A stretch of 64,000 nucleotides of DNA from Mycolicibacterium chubuense NBB4 (GTDB taxonomy: Bacteria > Actinomycetota > Actinomycetes > Mycobacteriales > Mycobacteriaceae): the NCBI RefSeq assembly GCF_000266905.1, contig NC_018027.1:3472001-3536000 (forward strand). Reading direction: 5' to 3'. The number at the start of each line of letters is the position of its first letter. The stretch's first letter is position 1. The notes beneath the pieces were generated by a model. It ran no database searches. It saw only the letters and a list, made by a program, of their open reading frames with translations, and was not told the DNA's origin. A program made the translations under genes and the position numbers. Positions 1-9,490 of this stretch are shown here, one piece after another.

Positions 1-628
1 AGCTGATTGCCTTGTCTGCCAGATCTTTCGACAAGTGATAGCCGTCCTCGGGCTGGGCCGGCTGGTCGACGGGGTGGTTGTCTTCGACGAGGTTCGGATA
101 CCACTGGTTGGTTTCGGCTCCGATGAAGCCGTAGAAGCGTTCGAATCCCCGCCCGAGCGGCCACCGCGCCTTCCACGCCGACATGTCCATTTCGTCAGCG
201 GGAGTCAGGTGCCACTTGCCGAGAGCGTAGGTGTTCCATCCGCGCTGCCCGAGCACCTCGGCCATCGTGCCGTTCTCGAACGGAATCCGCGCCGAGAAGC
301 CGGGAAACCCCGCTGAGCCCTCGGTGATGCACGCCATGTTGTTGCTCGTCGCGTTGCGACCGGTCAGCAGTGACGAGCGTGTCGGCGAACAGAGTGCGGT
401 GGTGTGGAAGTTCGAGTAACGGATCCCGGCATCGGCGATCCTTCGCATGGTCGGCGTCTCGATCGGCCCGCCGTTGACGTCCATCGCCCCGTAACCGACG
501 TCATCCCAGACGATCATCAACACGTTCGGCGACCCGGGCGGCGCTTGCGGCTGCACGAACGGTCCCCAATCCGGTACCGAGTCGCGGATGTCGACACCTA
601 CCTCACCGCTGAACCTCTTCGCAGCCAT
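1..628 (-). CDS. Type I arylsulfatase, N-terminal part (cut by window edge)
   Basis: Hydrolyses sulfate esters. The reverse strand reads from an ATG at 628 into the window edge, so only about 209 N-terminal residues are present. The sulfatase signature CSPTR lies near residue 85 (LCSPTRSSLLTGRN); its Cys is the one converted to formylglycine in active enzymes. The early metal-binding stretch WDDVGYG and a GKWH motif near residue 140 are also present. The N-terminus resembles the long mycobacterial arylsulfatases (AtsD type), with no evident signal peptide. The start sits in a 170-bp gap divergent from the lipase gene. The C-terminus and remaining metal ligands are outside the window. Confidence 0.88.
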   Translation of the reverse strand, partial: MAAKRFSGEVGVDIRDSVPDWGPFVQPQAPPGSPNVLMIVWDDVGYGAMDVNGGPIETPTMRRIADAGIRYSNFHTTALCSPTRSSLLTGRNATSNNMACITEGSAGFPGFSARIPFENGTMAEVLGQRGWNTYALGKWHLTPADEMDMSAWKARWPLGRGFERFYGFIGAETNQWYPNLVEDNHPVDQPAQPEDGYHLSKDLADKAIS

Positions 629-798
629 GCGTTTCCCCTCCCGAACTGCAGTGCGGTCGATGCTCGTCCTCGACGACACTTGATCGACAGGGGCCAAAGA
701 CCCGAACACAACGCCCGCAGCGCACTAGCGGCCAAAGTCCCTTTTGTCGGCTCGCCAAGCGGAGGCACGATGGTGGTCACGGCGATGAGGGGGACGTC

Positions 799-2127
799 AT
801 GACGACACCATCGATGGGCTGGTATCCCGATCAAGGTTTCGGGCCGGTCGTGGCGGCGGCCCTGCCCAAGTTCGACCCGTTCTACAAGTACGACGCAGCG
901 AAGCTGGCGGACAAATCGCCGGGAACGGTGCTGAGGTCTCGCCGGCTTCCTTATCACGTGGCGGGCCTCCCCACACCGTTCACGGCCACCCAACTGCTCT
1001 ACCGGTCGACCAGCCAGACCGGGAATCCGACCGCCAACGTCACCTCTGTCATTCAGCCGCCGTTCCAGCCCGACAAGACGAAGGTGCTCTCGTACCAGTC
1101 CTTCTACGACTCGCTCAACCAGAACGACGAGCCGTCGTTCGCGATCGCGGGCGGACGGCCGATCCCCACGCTTCCCGAACTCGTCAACACCGCGGAACTG
1201 GCGGTCTTCGCTCCGTTCCTCGCCGAGGGGTACACGGTCGTCGTCGCCGACATCGAGGGCCAGCGAGCGGACTTCGCCGCAGGCCCCGAGTATGGAATGA
1301 ACACACTCGACTCGATCCGTGCCGCATTCGGCTCTAAGCAGGTCGGGCTTCCGGGCGAAGCGAAAGTGGCGCTGCTCGGCTACTCCGGCGGTGCGCTCGC
1401 CACCGAGTGGGCCGCCGAGCTCGCCCCGACCTACGCCCCGGAGGTCAACAAGCGCCTGATCGGCGCGGCGATGGGCGGCCTGCTCGTCCACCCGGCGCAC
1501 AACCTGCACTACGTCGACGGCAGCCGCAACTGGGCAGGCGTCATGCTGATGGCGCTCGTCGGCATCGCGCGCGCCTTCGAGAAGCAGGATGAATTCAGGA
1601 AGTATCTGAACGCCGAGGGCACGAAGCTCTTCGACGCCATGCAGTCCAAGTCGATCGTCGATGTCCTCGGCAAGCGCGAGTACTCGGGTCTGACGTGGGC
1701 ACAGCTCGTCGAGCCGGCGTACCCGAGCCCCGAGAGCATTCCGCTCTACGTCGAGTGCGTCAACAAGCTGATCATGGGAACCGGTGGGATCTCCGAGGGA
1801 CCTGCTGCGCCGGGGATCGTGCCGCTGTTCATCGGCCAGGGTGCCAACGGGGAACTCGAGGGCACACCGGGTGACAAGCCCCACATCGGCCCAGGCGACG
1901 GAGTGATGATCGCCGGTGACGTGCGCACGCTCGCCCGTGGCTACTGCGAGCGCACGCCGGTTTGGTACGAGGAGTACGAAGACTTCAGCCACTTCTCGAG
2001 CCTCGTCCTGTGGCTGCCCCACGCGATCGCCTGGGTCAGGCAGCGCTTCGCCGGCGAACCCGCGCCGCAGAACTGTTCGACGATTGAGCCGGGCAACAGC
2101 CTGGACCCGACTCCGGTTCCGGCTTGA
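799..2127 (+). CDS. Secretory-type lipase (LIP family alpha/beta hydrolase)
   Basis: Predicted triacylglycerol lipase/esterase of the LIP family seen in actinobacteria and Candida. The nucleophile elbow GYSGG is at about residues 194-198, with Ser196 the likely nucleophile. A late DFSHFSS segment near residue 398 offers the catalytic His. The 442-residue length fits the family. The ATG at 799 follows a GAGGGGG ribosome-binding stretch. No classical signal peptide is obvious at the N-terminus, which is unusual for a secreted lipase, so the protein may be cell-associated. It is divergent from the sulfatase and stops two bases before the convergent tRNA. Substrate is not readable from sequence. 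Confidence 0.85.
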   Translation: MTTPSMGWYPDQGFGPVVAAALPKFDPFYKYDAAKLADKSPGTVLRSRRLPYHVAGLPTPFTATQLLYRSTSQTGNPTANVTSVIQPPFQPDKTKVLSYQSFYDSLNQNDEPSFAIAGGRPIPTLPELVNTAELAVFAPFLAEGYTVVVADIEGQRADFAAGPEYGMNTLDSIRAAFGSKQVGLPGEAKVALLGYSGGALATEWAAELAPTYAPEVNKRLIGAAMGGLLVHPAHNLHYVDGSRNWAGVMLMALVGIARAFEKQDEFRKYLNAEGTKLFDAMQSKSIVDVLGKREYSGLTWAQLVEPAYPSPESIPLYVECVNKLIMGTGGISEGPAAPGIVPLFIGQGANGELEGTPGDKPHIGPGDGVMIAGDVRTLARGYCERTPVWYEEYEDFSHFSSLVLWLPHAIAWVRQRFAGEPAPQNCSTIEPGNSLDPTPVPA

Positions 2128-2128
2128 G

Positions 2129-2202
2129 TGGGGCGGGCGGGGCTCGAACCCGCGACCAATGGATTATGAGTCCACGGCTCTAACCGACTGAGCTACCGCC
2201 CC
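2129..2202 (-). tRNA. tRNA with CAT anticodon (Ile2 or elongator Met)
   Basis: The reverse complement folds as a cloverleaf of 74 nt: acceptor GGGGCGG pairs with CCGCCCC, the D arm is GCTC...GAGC, and the T arm is GCGGG-TTCGAGC-CCCGC. The anticodon loop CTCATAA gives anticodon CAT. The anticodon-arm and variable-loop sequence ACTCATAATCC...TTGGTCGC resembles tRNA-Ile2, which reads AUA after lysidine modification of C34, more than a typical elongator Met. The identity is therefore left open. CCA is not encoded. It is convergent with the lipase gene. Confidence 0.92.
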
Positions 2203-2242
2203 CGGCGCGACAGACGCGGCACCCATGGTCGCACACGCCTGA

Positions 2243-3085
2243 TCAGGCGAAGATCGTCTGCCCCGACTCGTCGATCTCGTAGCATTCGGTGCCGTCGGCC
2301 ACTCGCGGCGCGTCGGCGCCCAATGACACCGCGATCTTGTTGGTCGCGTTACGCATGACGTCCAGCGTCAGCTCGAACGCCTGCTCTTCCGAGAAATGCT
2401 CCCGCACGCCGTGCGCGACGTCGGGTTCGATGCGTGACGGTGTCCAGATCAGCGCGTCGACGTAGCGCAGCGCCGCCTTGTGCGCGTCGGACAGACTCTC
2501 GGCGGTCTCGTAGTCGGCGATCTGGCGGTAGATCTCCTCGGAGCCACCCTCGTCGAGCGCATGCCTTTCGCGCAGCGACTTGCACAGTCGGCAGTTGTGC
2601 GCCTCCGCACCGCGCAGCCGCACGAGCTCCGTTGTCACCGCGTCCAATTCGCGCAATCGAGCCACCGCGGGCACGAAGTCGTTGAGCAGCGTGTCGACCG
2701 GGTCCGTGTTCCGGTCGAAGGCGACGTCGCCGACGACGCCGGGTCTGCCGAGCCCCAGCGCCTCGCATCCTGCCCACACCCGTGGCACGAAGTCGGCGAT
2801 GAAGATCGCCACGACGGTCCGGAAAGCCCTGTCGCCGAATGCTCGCACGAAGCAGCTGCGCTGGTTGTCTCCGATGCCCGTCACGTCTGCGGCGAACTGC
2901 TCGGCGAACGCGACCAGGACCAAGTCCTCCTCGGACCGGTCATCGACCAGGTCGACCGGCGAGGGCAGTAGCGGCAGCGACACCGTGCGCCCGCACGTCA
3001 GCCGGATCAGCGTGTCCGCGCGGCTGTCGCCCGACGACAGCGCGACCAGAGTGGCGAGTTGCCCGGGCAGCGCGAGGTCGGTCAC
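2243..3085 (-). CDS. AhpD-like / carboxymuconolactone decarboxylase family protein
   Basis: A 280-residue protein with a CMD/AhpD-type helical core. The CxxC motif (NCRLCKS, near residue 157) is the redox pair expected in alkylhydroperoxidase-like members. A GTG at 3085 is the best start: it lies 8 bp after the stop of the TldE gene, and upstream in-frame sequence is antisense to that gene. Position makes it the last gene of a tldD-tldE operon, although a functional link to the peptidase is only inference. The exact reaction is unknown. A thiol-peroxidase adaptor or a simple CMD fold protein are both possible. Confidence 0.8.
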   Translation of the reverse strand: MTDLALPGQLATLVALSSGDSRADTLIRLTCGRTVSLPLLPSPVDLVDDRSEEDLVLVAFAEQFAADVTGIGDNQRSCFVRAFGDRAFRTVVAIFIADFVPRVWAGCEALGLGRPGVVGDVAFDRNTDPVDTLLNDFVPAVARLRELDAVTTELVRLRGAEAHNCRLCKSLRERHALDEGGSEEIYRQIADYETAESLSDAHKAALRYVDALIWTPSRIEPDVAHGVREHFSEEQAFELTLDVMRNATNKIAVSLGADAPRVADGTECYEIDESGQTIFA

Positions 3086-3093
3086 ATGGCCGA

Positions 3094-4467
3094 TTATTGC
3101 GCTTGACTCACCGACGACATGTGAAAGTCGGGGATCCGCAGCGACGGCATCTGCGCGCGGGTCGCCCAGTCGCCCCACTCGCGGGGCAACGTGACCTCGC
3201 TGACGCCGGCCTCCGTCGCGCGGCGCAGGAGATCCAGCGGGCTCTCGTTGAACCGGAAGTTGTTCACCGCCGCGGTCACCGCGCCGTCTTCGACCAGATA
3301 CACCCCGTCGCGGGTGAGCCCGGTGAGCAGCAGCACCGACGGGTCGACCTCCCGGATGTACCAGAGCGTGGTCAGGAGCAGACCCCGCTCGGTGTTGGCG
3401 ACCATCTCCGACAGGCTCGCCGCCCCGCCGGTCATCAACAGGTTGTCGGCGCCCACCGCGACGGGCGCATCGAACTCCGCGGCCGCCGCCCGCGGGTACG
3501 CCAGCGCGGTGATGACGCCGTCGCGGATCCAGTCCACCCGGTCGATCGCCATACCGTTGTCGAACACCGACGCACGCTCCGACGACGTCGCGACCGCCAC
3601 GAACGGCGAGCACTCCAAGCCGCTCGCACGCGGGTCGGAGTACAGGGTCAGCGGTAACGGCGTCAGCTTCTCCCCCACCCGCGTGCCGCCGCCCGGCGCC
3701 GCCAGCGCCGTCCGGCCCTCCTGCGCGCCCCGGCCGCCCATCGTCCATGTCAGGTAGATCATCATGTCGGCGACGGTCGAGGGCGGCATGATCGTCTCGT
3801 AACGGCCCGCAGGCAGCTCGACGGCACGCTCCGACCACGACAGCCTGGTCGCGAGTTCCTCGAGCATCGAATCCGACTGCACACCAACGAAATCCGGTGT
3901 GCTGACTCCGGCCCATGCACTTGCGCCGCCACGTTTGGCGTTGATCTCGACGGAACCGGTCGGCTGGGTGAACCTCCTGCGCAGACCGTGGGAGGTGGCC
4001 ACGAACGTCGTCTCCACGACATGCCTCGCATAGCCGAACAACGTGTCGGGTCCCCGGAAGCCGCGGGCCAGATCCCCGGCCACGCCGAGGAACACCTCGG
4101 CCGACGTCCTCGGAACAGGCGCATCCCAATCCGCCGGGGCGTCGCCGCCCGGCAGCGAGGGCGCGCTGTCCCGGGCCTCCGGCGCCGCGGCCGCGGCACG
4201 CTGGGATGCCGAGACCAGGTCCGCGATGACGGCCGGGTCGACCGCGCTCGAGCGCACGGAGCCGACGTGAGCGTCGTCTCCTCGACGCACGATCGAGATG
4301 ACCGTGATGGTGCGGCTGATCGATTCGCCGTTCGTGGTCATCGTGTTGTTGGCCCATCGCAGCGCCGCGTCGGCGCGGTCGGTGACCAGCACGATCGTCT
4401 CGTCGGCCCGCCCCAGGCGGCGCGCTTCGGCCAGCGCGAGGTCGACGACTTGCTGTGCACTGATCAT
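3094..4467 (-). CDS. tldE: TldE/PmbA-family partner of the TldD metallopeptidase
   Basis: The 457-residue protein aligns by eye with the PmbA/TldE family: an N-terminal region beginning MISAQQVVDLALAEARR and a C-terminal region with EDGAVTAAVNNFRFNES. It lacks the HExxxH zinc motif of TldD, as expected of the non-catalytic partner. TldD/TldE heterodimers degrade unfolded peptides and mature some ribosomal peptides. It starts 3 bp after the TldD stop, so the two are co-transcribed and likely co-translated. No RiPP precursor gene was seen nearby. M. tuberculosis has the same adjacent pair. Confidence 0.9.
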   Translation of the reverse strand: MISAQQVVDLALAEARRLGRADETIVLVTDRADAALRWANNTMTTNGESISRTITVISIVRRGDDAHVGSVRSSAVDPAVIADLVSASQRAAAAAPEARDSAPSLPGGDAPADWDAPVPRTSAEVFLGVAGDLARGFRGPDTLFGYARHVVETTFVATSHGLRRRFTQPTGSVEINAKRGGASAWAGVSTPDFVGVQSDSMLEELATRLSWSERAVELPAGRYETIMPPSTVADMMIYLTWTMGGRGAQEGRTALAAPGGGTRVGEKLTPLPLTLYSDPRASGLECSPFVAVATSSERASVFDNGMAIDRVDWIRDGVITALAYPRAAAAEFDAPVAVGADNLLMTGGAASLSEMVANTERGLLLTTLWYIREVDPSVLLLTGLTRDGVYLVEDGAVTAAVNNFRFNESPLDLLRRATEAGVSEVTLPREWGDWATRAQMPSLRIPDFHMSSVSQAQ

Positions 4468-4470
4468 CGC

Positions 4471-5997
4471 TTACCGCCCGCCTTCTTCACGGGTGTTGAG
4501 CACGGTGATGCCCCGGAACAACGCCGACGGGCAGCCGTGGCTGACCGCCGCCACCTGACCGGGCTGCGCCTTCCCGCAGTTGAAGGCGCCGCCCAGCCGC
4601 CACGTCGACCGGCCGCCGACAGCTTCCAACGCGCCCCAGAAGTCCGTCGTGGTGGCCTGGTAGGCCACGTCGCGCACCTGTCCGTCCAGCCTGCCGTCGC
4701 GGATCCGGAAGAATCGCTGGCCGGTGAACTGAAAGTTGTAGCGCTGCATGTCGATCGACCAACTCTTGTCCCCGACGATGTAGAGGCCGTCGCACACCCG
4801 CGCGATCAGTTCGTCGGTGCTCACGTCGTCGGGCCCGGGCTGCAGCGATACGTTCGCCATCCGCTGGATCGGGACGTGATGCGCCGAGTCGGCATAGGAA
4901 CACCCGTTGGACCGGGCGACGCCGAGCCGCGGCGCGAAGACCCGGTCGAGTTGGTATCCCACGAACAGCCCGTCGCGCACCAGGTCCCAGCTCTGGGCCC
5001 GCACGCCTTCGTCGTCGAAACCGATCGTCGCCAGCCCGTGCTCGGTGGTGCGGTCGGCGGTCACGTTCATCACCGGTGACCCGTAGGCCATCCGGCCGAG
5101 TTTGTCCGGCGTGGCGAACGACGTCCCGGCGTAGGCCGCTTCGTAGCCGATCGCCCGGTCGTACTCGGTGGCGTGGCCGATCGACTCGTGGATCGTCAGC
5201 CACAGGTTGGTGGGGTCGATGACCAGGTCCGTCGGGCCCGCCACGACACTCGGCGCCTTGACCTTCTCGGCGAGCAGCGACGGCAGCTGCGCGAGCTCTG
5301 ACGTCCAGTCCCAGACCTCGTCGCCCGCAACGGCTTCCCAGCCTCGGGCGGTGGGCGGTGCCAGCGTGCGCATCGTGTCGAACGTCCCGGCCGCGGCGTC
5401 GACGGCGATCGCCTCGAGGCTGGGCAGCACGCGGACGCGTTGCTGGGTGATGGACGAGCCGAACGTGTCGGCGTAGAACGTCTGCTCCTTGGCCGTGTGC
5501 AGCCACGCCGTCACGTGGTCCACGCCGTCGGAGGACAGCAGCCGACCCGAATAGTCCTCCAGCACACCGATCTTGTCGTCGACGGCGACGGCGAAGGGAT
5601 CGATGCGGTAGTCCGACACCCAGGACATGTCCCGGTACACGGGCTCGGGAGCCAGCTCGATGCGTTCGGCGTTCAGCGCAGCCAGGGTCTTGGCGACGTG
5701 CACCGCCCGGCGAGCCGTGTCGGCCGCCGCTGCGGTGGTCAGTTCGGCGTGCGAGGCGAACCCCCAGGTGCCATCGACGATCACGCGGACCGCCAGCCCG
5801 ATCTCGTGGTCGACGACGGCGTTCTCCAGCTCGCCGTCGCGCAGTTGCACGGTCTCTGTCGTGATCGCGTGGATGCGCAGATCCGCATACCCGGCCCCGG
5901 CGTGCACCGCCGCGGTCAGCGCCGCGTCGGCAAGGCCGTGGCGCGGCACGGCGAGGAAGTCGGCATCGATGGTTCGGGGCCCCGTCACGTCCCACAC
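4471..5997 (-). CDS. tldD: TldD-family zinc metallopeptidase
   Basis: Catalytic half of the TldD/TldE protease. The zinc-binding motif HESIGH is visible near residues 270-275, followed by the family-typical Glu/Gly-rich EYDRAIGYEAAYAGT. A C-terminal GGAFNCGKAQPGQ stretch supplies the conserved Cys region. At 508 residues it is of normal to slightly long family length. The frame opens with GTG at 5997 (residues MWDVTG); a second GTG three codons in (5988) is an alternative. It is the first gene of the tldD-tldE-AhpD-like operon, with its promoter presumably in the 16-bp gap or within the preceding ecfT gene. Confidence 0.92.
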   Translation of the reverse strand: MWDVTGPRTIDADFLAVPRHGLADAALTAAVHAGAGYADLRIHAITTETVQLRDGELENAVVDHEIGLAVRVIVDGTWGFASHAELTTAAAADTARRAVHVAKTLAALNAERIELAPEPVYRDMSWVSDYRIDPFAVAVDDKIGVLEDYSGRLLSSDGVDHVTAWLHTAKEQTFYADTFGSSITQQRVRVLPSLEAIAVDAAAGTFDTMRTLAPPTARGWEAVAGDEVWDWTSELAQLPSLLAEKVKAPSVVAGPTDLVIDPTNLWLTIHESIGHATEYDRAIGYEAAYAGTSFATPDKLGRMAYGSPVMNVTADRTTEHGLATIGFDDEGVRAQSWDLVRDGLFVGYQLDRVFAPRLGVARSNGCSYADSAHHVPIQRMANVSLQPGPDDVSTDELIARVCDGLYIVGDKSWSIDMQRYNFQFTGQRFFRIRDGRLDGQVRDVAYQATTTDFWGALEAVGGRSTWRLGGAFNCGKAQPGQVAAVSHGCPSALFRGITVLNTREEGGR

Positions 5998-6013
5998 CGT
6001 AACGGCACGGCGC

Positions 6014-6856
6014 TCACCCTCGTGTGCCGCTGGTGCCCAGAATCGTCAGCTCCAGAGCCAGCGCAACGCCGCACACCGCGATCACGACCGCGAACGCGAC
6101 CCAGTCGCGACTCTTGGGTCGTGAGGGTGCGGCCGAGATCTGGCCTGCGCCACCGCGGGCGGTGATCGCGTCGCCCATTTCGTCGGCGCGGCGCAGGGCC
6201 ACGGTGACGGCCGCGGCCAGCAAGTCGATCAACTCGGCAGCCCACCGCCGGCCACGCCCACGCCGCTTCACCTCGACGTCCCTGGGCCGCAACCGGCGCG
6301 CCGCGTAGAGCACGCTGAACTCGTCGATCAGCATCGGGAACGCGCGCAACGCCAACGCAAGTGCGACCGCCCAGTCGTCCACCGGCACCCGCAGCGGGCG
6401 CAGCGGCCGGCCCAGTGTCGCCACCGCGGGCGCGACCTCGGCGACGTTGGTCGTCCACGACACCATCGCGCCCAGTCCCAGCAGCACGATCGAGAGCGCA
6501 GTGATGCGCAGGAAGTTGAGCAGTCCGCCCAGCCCGAGATCCATCGAGCCCACCCCGATGACGGGATCACCCCCGGCGAAGGCCGCGGTGACTCCGCCCA
6601 GCAGCAGCAGAAACCACAGGAATCGCGGAACCGTCGGGAGCACTCCACGGGGGATGTGGGCGAGCTTGGCGGCAACCGCGACGAGCAGTGCGACCGCGGC
6701 GATCGGGACCCAGCCCGGGTAGAAGGTCAGCAGCACACCGATGCCCGTGACGATCAGCAGCTTCGAACCGGCCCACAGATCGTGGATGACCGTGCGCCCG
6801 GGGATCGGCCGCAGCAGCACCACCTGCCTGCGCTGCCTGCGCGACGTCTCGGTCAC
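6014..6856 (-). CDS. ECF transporter transmembrane subunit (EcfT, CbiQ family)
   Basis: A 280-residue membrane protein with about five to six hydrophobic helices (for example [20 protein letters not shown] and [15 protein letters not shown]). It carries the EcfT-type cytoplasmic coupling region with charged Arg-rich motifs ([19 protein letters not shown] and [12 protein letters not shown]). It forms the scaffold for vitamin or metal uptake with the fused S-A-A' protein upstream. The GTG start at 6856 overlaps the stop of that gene by 4 bp (GTGA), which shows translational coupling and fixes the start. It corresponds to the Rv2325c/Rv2326c arrangement in M. tuberculosis. Confidence 0.88.
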   Translation of the reverse strand: MTETSRRQRRQVVLLRPIPGRTVIHDLWAGSKLLIVTGIGVLLTFYPGWVPIAAVALLVAVAAKLAHIPRGVLPTVPRFLWFLLLLGGVTAAFAGGDPVIGVGSMDLGLGGLLNFLRITALSIVLLGLGAMVSWTTNVAEVAPAVATLGRPLRPLRVPVDDWAVALALALRAFPMLIDEFSVLYAARRLRPRDVEVKRRGRGRRWAAELIDLLAAAVTVALRRADEMGDAITARGGAGQISAAPSRPKSRDWVAFAVVIAVCGVALALELTILGTSGTRG

Positions 6857-8910
6857 GGCAGTCCTCCGGCCGCGGTGGGCGCGGTCGCCAGCACGCCGCC
6901 GTGCAGGTGCAGGGTGCGCGGGCACAGGTCTTCCAGACCCGCGAAGTCGTGCGAGATCACCACGACCGTCAGCCGTTTGCGGCGGCGCAGGTCCTCCAGC
7001 AGTCGCAACAGCCCGCTCGCCGAATCGGCGTCCAGTCCGGCGAGCGGCTCGTCGAGGATCAGCGCCCGGGGTGAGCGCGCAAGCAGGCCCGCCAGCACCA
7101 CGCGGCGCATCTGCCCGCCGCTGAGCTGGTCGATCCGGCGCGTCGCCAGTTCGGGGTCCAGTCCGACGGTTCCGAGCGCCTCGACGACGCGGCCGCGGTC
7201 GCGTACCGAGAAGCCCGCCGCCGAGGCGATCTCGGCATCGACGCGGCTGCGCATCAGCTGCAGCCGTGCCGCCTGGAACGAAAGCGCCACGGCGCCGACC
7301 TGATCGGAGACCGGGGCGCCGTCGAGCAGGCAGGTGCCGACCGTCGGGACGGTCAGGCCGGCCATGATCCAGGCCAGCGTCGACTTGCCGGAGCCGTTCA
7401 CGCCGTGGATCAATACGCCATCGCCCTCGTGCACGGCGAAGTCGATGCCGCTCAGCGCCGTCTTGGCCCACGGTGTCCCGCTGGCGTACACGTGGCTGAC
7501 ACCGCTGAGCTCGAGCACCGGTGCGCCCTGCGGCTCGACGGTCGTCACGGCGGCCTCGGGGACGTCGGCCTGCTCGACCATCGGTGTCCCGGCGACGTTG
7601 TCGGCTGCGCCGCCGTTTCCGAGCAGCGTCACCGTGCGGTCGGCGGCGTCGGCCTCGTTGTTGTAGTGGGTGATGTGCACCAGAGCGGTGCGGTGACGTC
7701 GGGTGAGCCCGGACAGCACCGCCATCAGCCCGTCGCGCCCATGTTGATCCACCATGCTGGTGACCTCGTCGGCGATCAGCAGCGACGGCTCGCGCGCCAG
7801 CGCCGCGGCCACAGCCAGGCGCTGCAGTTCGCCGCCGGACAGCCCGCCGGTGTCGCGCTCGGCGAGCCCCTCGAGGCCCACCTCGGACAGCAGCCGGTGC
7901 ACGTCGATCGACGTGCCTGGTGGCAGACCCCAGACGACGTCGTCGGCGACCCGGGAGCCCAGCACCTGGCTCTCCGGGTGCTGCATCACGACCGCGGTGC
8001 CACCGAGCCTGCCCAGCCCGACGGCGCCGGGCCGCTCCACGGTCCCCGAGGTGGGCTCGCGCCCGGACAGGACGAGCATCAGCGTCGTCTTGCCCGAGCC
8101 GTTGGCGCCGGTGATCGCCAGATGCTCACCCGGTTGCACCTCCATCGACACCGGGCCGAGCGCGTCGCGGTGCGAGGACGGGTAGCGGAACCGCACGTCG
8201 CGCAGCTGCAGCGGGACCGGGGCGATCGGCCCGGCGTCTCGGGAGGCCTCCAGCTTGTGCACGTCGGGGACCCCGAGCAGGCGCGTCATCACCCTCGACA
8301 GCGCCCACCAGCCCACCAGGCTGACCCAGGTGATCGTCACGACCCCGATGACGAAGATCAGCAGCGGCCAGAACCGGAGGACCGTCGCGAAATCCCGGGT
8401 GAGCCGGTCCGCGGCGTCGTCCATGTTCGGGATGCGCGCGATCACCGCGGCCAGGCCGGTGATGTTCGCGGTGAAGGACTCGAAGATGAGGTGGCGCAAC
8501 CGGCTCAGGATGGTCAACGCGACGACGGCGAAGGCACCGAACAGGGCGCCCGCGACGAGCGCCGACGCCACGACCGTCGGCGTGCCGCGTCCGCGACGCT
8601 TCACGATGCCGGTCAGCCCGCCGATGTAGGCGCAGTTGACTACGGTCATGAACCCGCCCATGCCGGCGATGAGGAACGCGACCAGACCGCCGGCCACCGT
8701 CGCGGTGAGCAGGACCCGCAGGCGGTATCGATACGCCAGCAGGCCCATCGGCACCGTGCCCAGCAGCGAGATGCCCGCGGCGAACGGAACGACCACCGCG
8801 ATGATCGCGATGGCCGCACACAACGCGGCCATGACGGCCGCCTGGGCGAGTTCGACCGACTGGAGCGAAGCGGTCCGTCGAGGGGCGCTCTCCGGGCCGG
8901 CCGAGGTCAT
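6853..8910 (-). CDS. Fused ECF transporter S component plus two ATPase domains
   Basis: A single 685-residue chain joins what are usually three polypeptides. Residues about 20-220 form a hydrophobic substrate-binding (S) domain with several helices. Two ABC ATPases follow. The first has Walker [10 protein letters not shown] (about residue 267), signature LSGGELQRL and a Walker B LLIADE. The second has Walker [10 protein letters not shown] (about 501), signature LSGGQMRRV and Walker B ALILDEP. The first Walker B lacks the common LDEP wording but keeps the Glu. The ATG at 8910 is chosen because upstream codons lose hydrophobic coding character. The substrate is not known. It is divergent from marR, with a shared operator region. 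Confidence 0.9.
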   Translation of the reverse strand: MTSAGPESAPRRTASLQSVELAQAAVMAALCAAIAIIAVVVPFAAGISLLGTVPMGLLAYRYRLRVLLTATVAGGLVAFLIAGMGGFMTVVNCAYIGGLTGIVKRRGRGTPTVVASALVAGALFGAFAVVALTILSRLRHLIFESFTANITGLAAVIARIPNMDDAADRLTRDFATVLRFWPLLIFVIGVVTITWVSLVGWWALSRVMTRLLGVPDVHKLEASRDAGPIAPVPLQLRDVRFRYPSSHRDALGPVSMEVQPGEHLAITGANGSGKTTLMLVLSGREPTSGTVERPGAVGLGRLGGTAVVMQHPESQVLGSRVADDVVWGLPPGTSIDVHRLLSEVGLEGLAERDTGGLSGGELQRLAVAAALAREPSLLIADEVTSMVDQHGRDGLMAVLSGLTRRHRTALVHITHYNNEADAADRTVTLLGNGGAADNVAGTPMVEQADVPEAAVTTVEPQGAPVLELSGVSHVYASGTPWAKTALSGIDFAVHEGDGVLIHGVNGSGKSTLAWIMAGLTVPTVGTCLLDGAPVSDQVGAVALSFQAARLQLMRSRVDAEIASAAGFSVRDRGRVVEALGTVGLDPELATRRIDQLSGGQMRRVVLAGLLARSPRALILDEPLAGLDADSASGLLRLLEDLRRRKRLTVVVISHDFAGLEDLCPRTLHLHGGVLATAPTAAGGLP

Positions 8911-8987
8911 TTCACGATTCTGCCAGTCGCGCCCGCTGGGCAGGTTTCCGCCGGTGTGCGCGGTGCCACCGCAGCGGACGTTTGAAA

Positions 8988-9006
8988 TGCATAGCAAAAC
9001 TATGTA
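8988..9006. promoter_or_regulatory. Palindromic operator between ECF transporter and marR
   Basis: TGCATAG and CTATGTA (8988-8994 and 9000-9006) are near-perfect inverted arms around a CAAAA spacer, with CATAG/CTATG exact. The site ends three bases before the MarR ATG and lies about 78 bp upstream of the divergent transporter start. AT-rich short palindromes are typical MarR-family targets, so autoregulation is likely and control of the divergent ECF genes possible. Binding itself is inferred. Confidence 0.6.
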
Positions 9007-9009
9007 ACC

Positions 9010-9459
9010 ATGGACCCTATGTCCCCGACGCTCGGCGCCGACCTGCTCTCCGTGGTGGCGCGGATCAACCGCCTCGCCAATCAGCGGGTCCGAATGCCCG
9101 TTCCCTTCGCTCAGGCCCGCCTGTTGTCCACCATCGAAGACCGGGGGGAGGCGCGCATCTCCGATCTCGCCGCCCTCGATCACTGCTCGCAGCCCACGAT
9201 GACCACCCAGGTGCGGCGCCTCGAAGACGCCGGCCTGGTGACGCGCACCGCCGACCCGCACGACGCCCGCGCCGTGCTGATCCGGATCACCCCGGAAGGC
9301 GTCACCGCCCTGCGTCAGGCGCGCGCCGATCGCGGCGCCGCCATCGACCCGTATCTGGAACGGCTCAGCGACGCCGACCGCGAGTGCCTCACCGAGGCCG
9401 TCGACGTGCTGCGCCGCCTGATCGCGGACGCGAGCACTCCCCGCACCAAGACTCGCTGA
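9010..9459 (+). CDS. MarR-family transcriptional regulator
   Basis: A 149-residue winged-helix regulator. The helix-turn-helix is in [20 protein letters not shown] (about residues 50-69), followed by the wing [18 protein letters not shown], whose D-x-R pattern is the MarR family signature. An alternative ATG lies at 9019. The gene precedes an MFS exporter (32 bp gap) on the same strand, the classic repressor-pump arrangement, and is divergent from the ECF transporter. A palindrome overlaps its promoter. The ligand cannot be read from sequence. A MarR gene sits at the equivalent place in M. tuberculosis (Rv2327). Confidence 0.9.
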   Translation: MDPMSPTLGADLLSVVARINRLANQRVRMPVPFAQARLLSTIEDRGEARISDLAALDHCSQPTMTTQVRRLEDAGLVTRTADPHDARAVLIRITPEGVTALRQARADRGAAIDPYLERLSDADRECLTEAVDVLRRLIADASTPRTKTR

Positions 9460-9490
9460 CCGTCTCGACCGAAAGGAAGACCCCTCCGCC

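Noticed and set aside
598..2022. Long open frame on the minus strand across the lipase gene
   Set aside because: It is antisense to a gene with a clear GYSGG motif and good third-position GC; the minus frame is Arg/Gly/Asp-rich with no fold pattern, typical of a GC-rich shadow.
2205..2240. GACAGACGCGG stretch as a further copy of the 65-bp element
   Set aside because: Only a few bases match and the second conserved end is missing at the required spacing.
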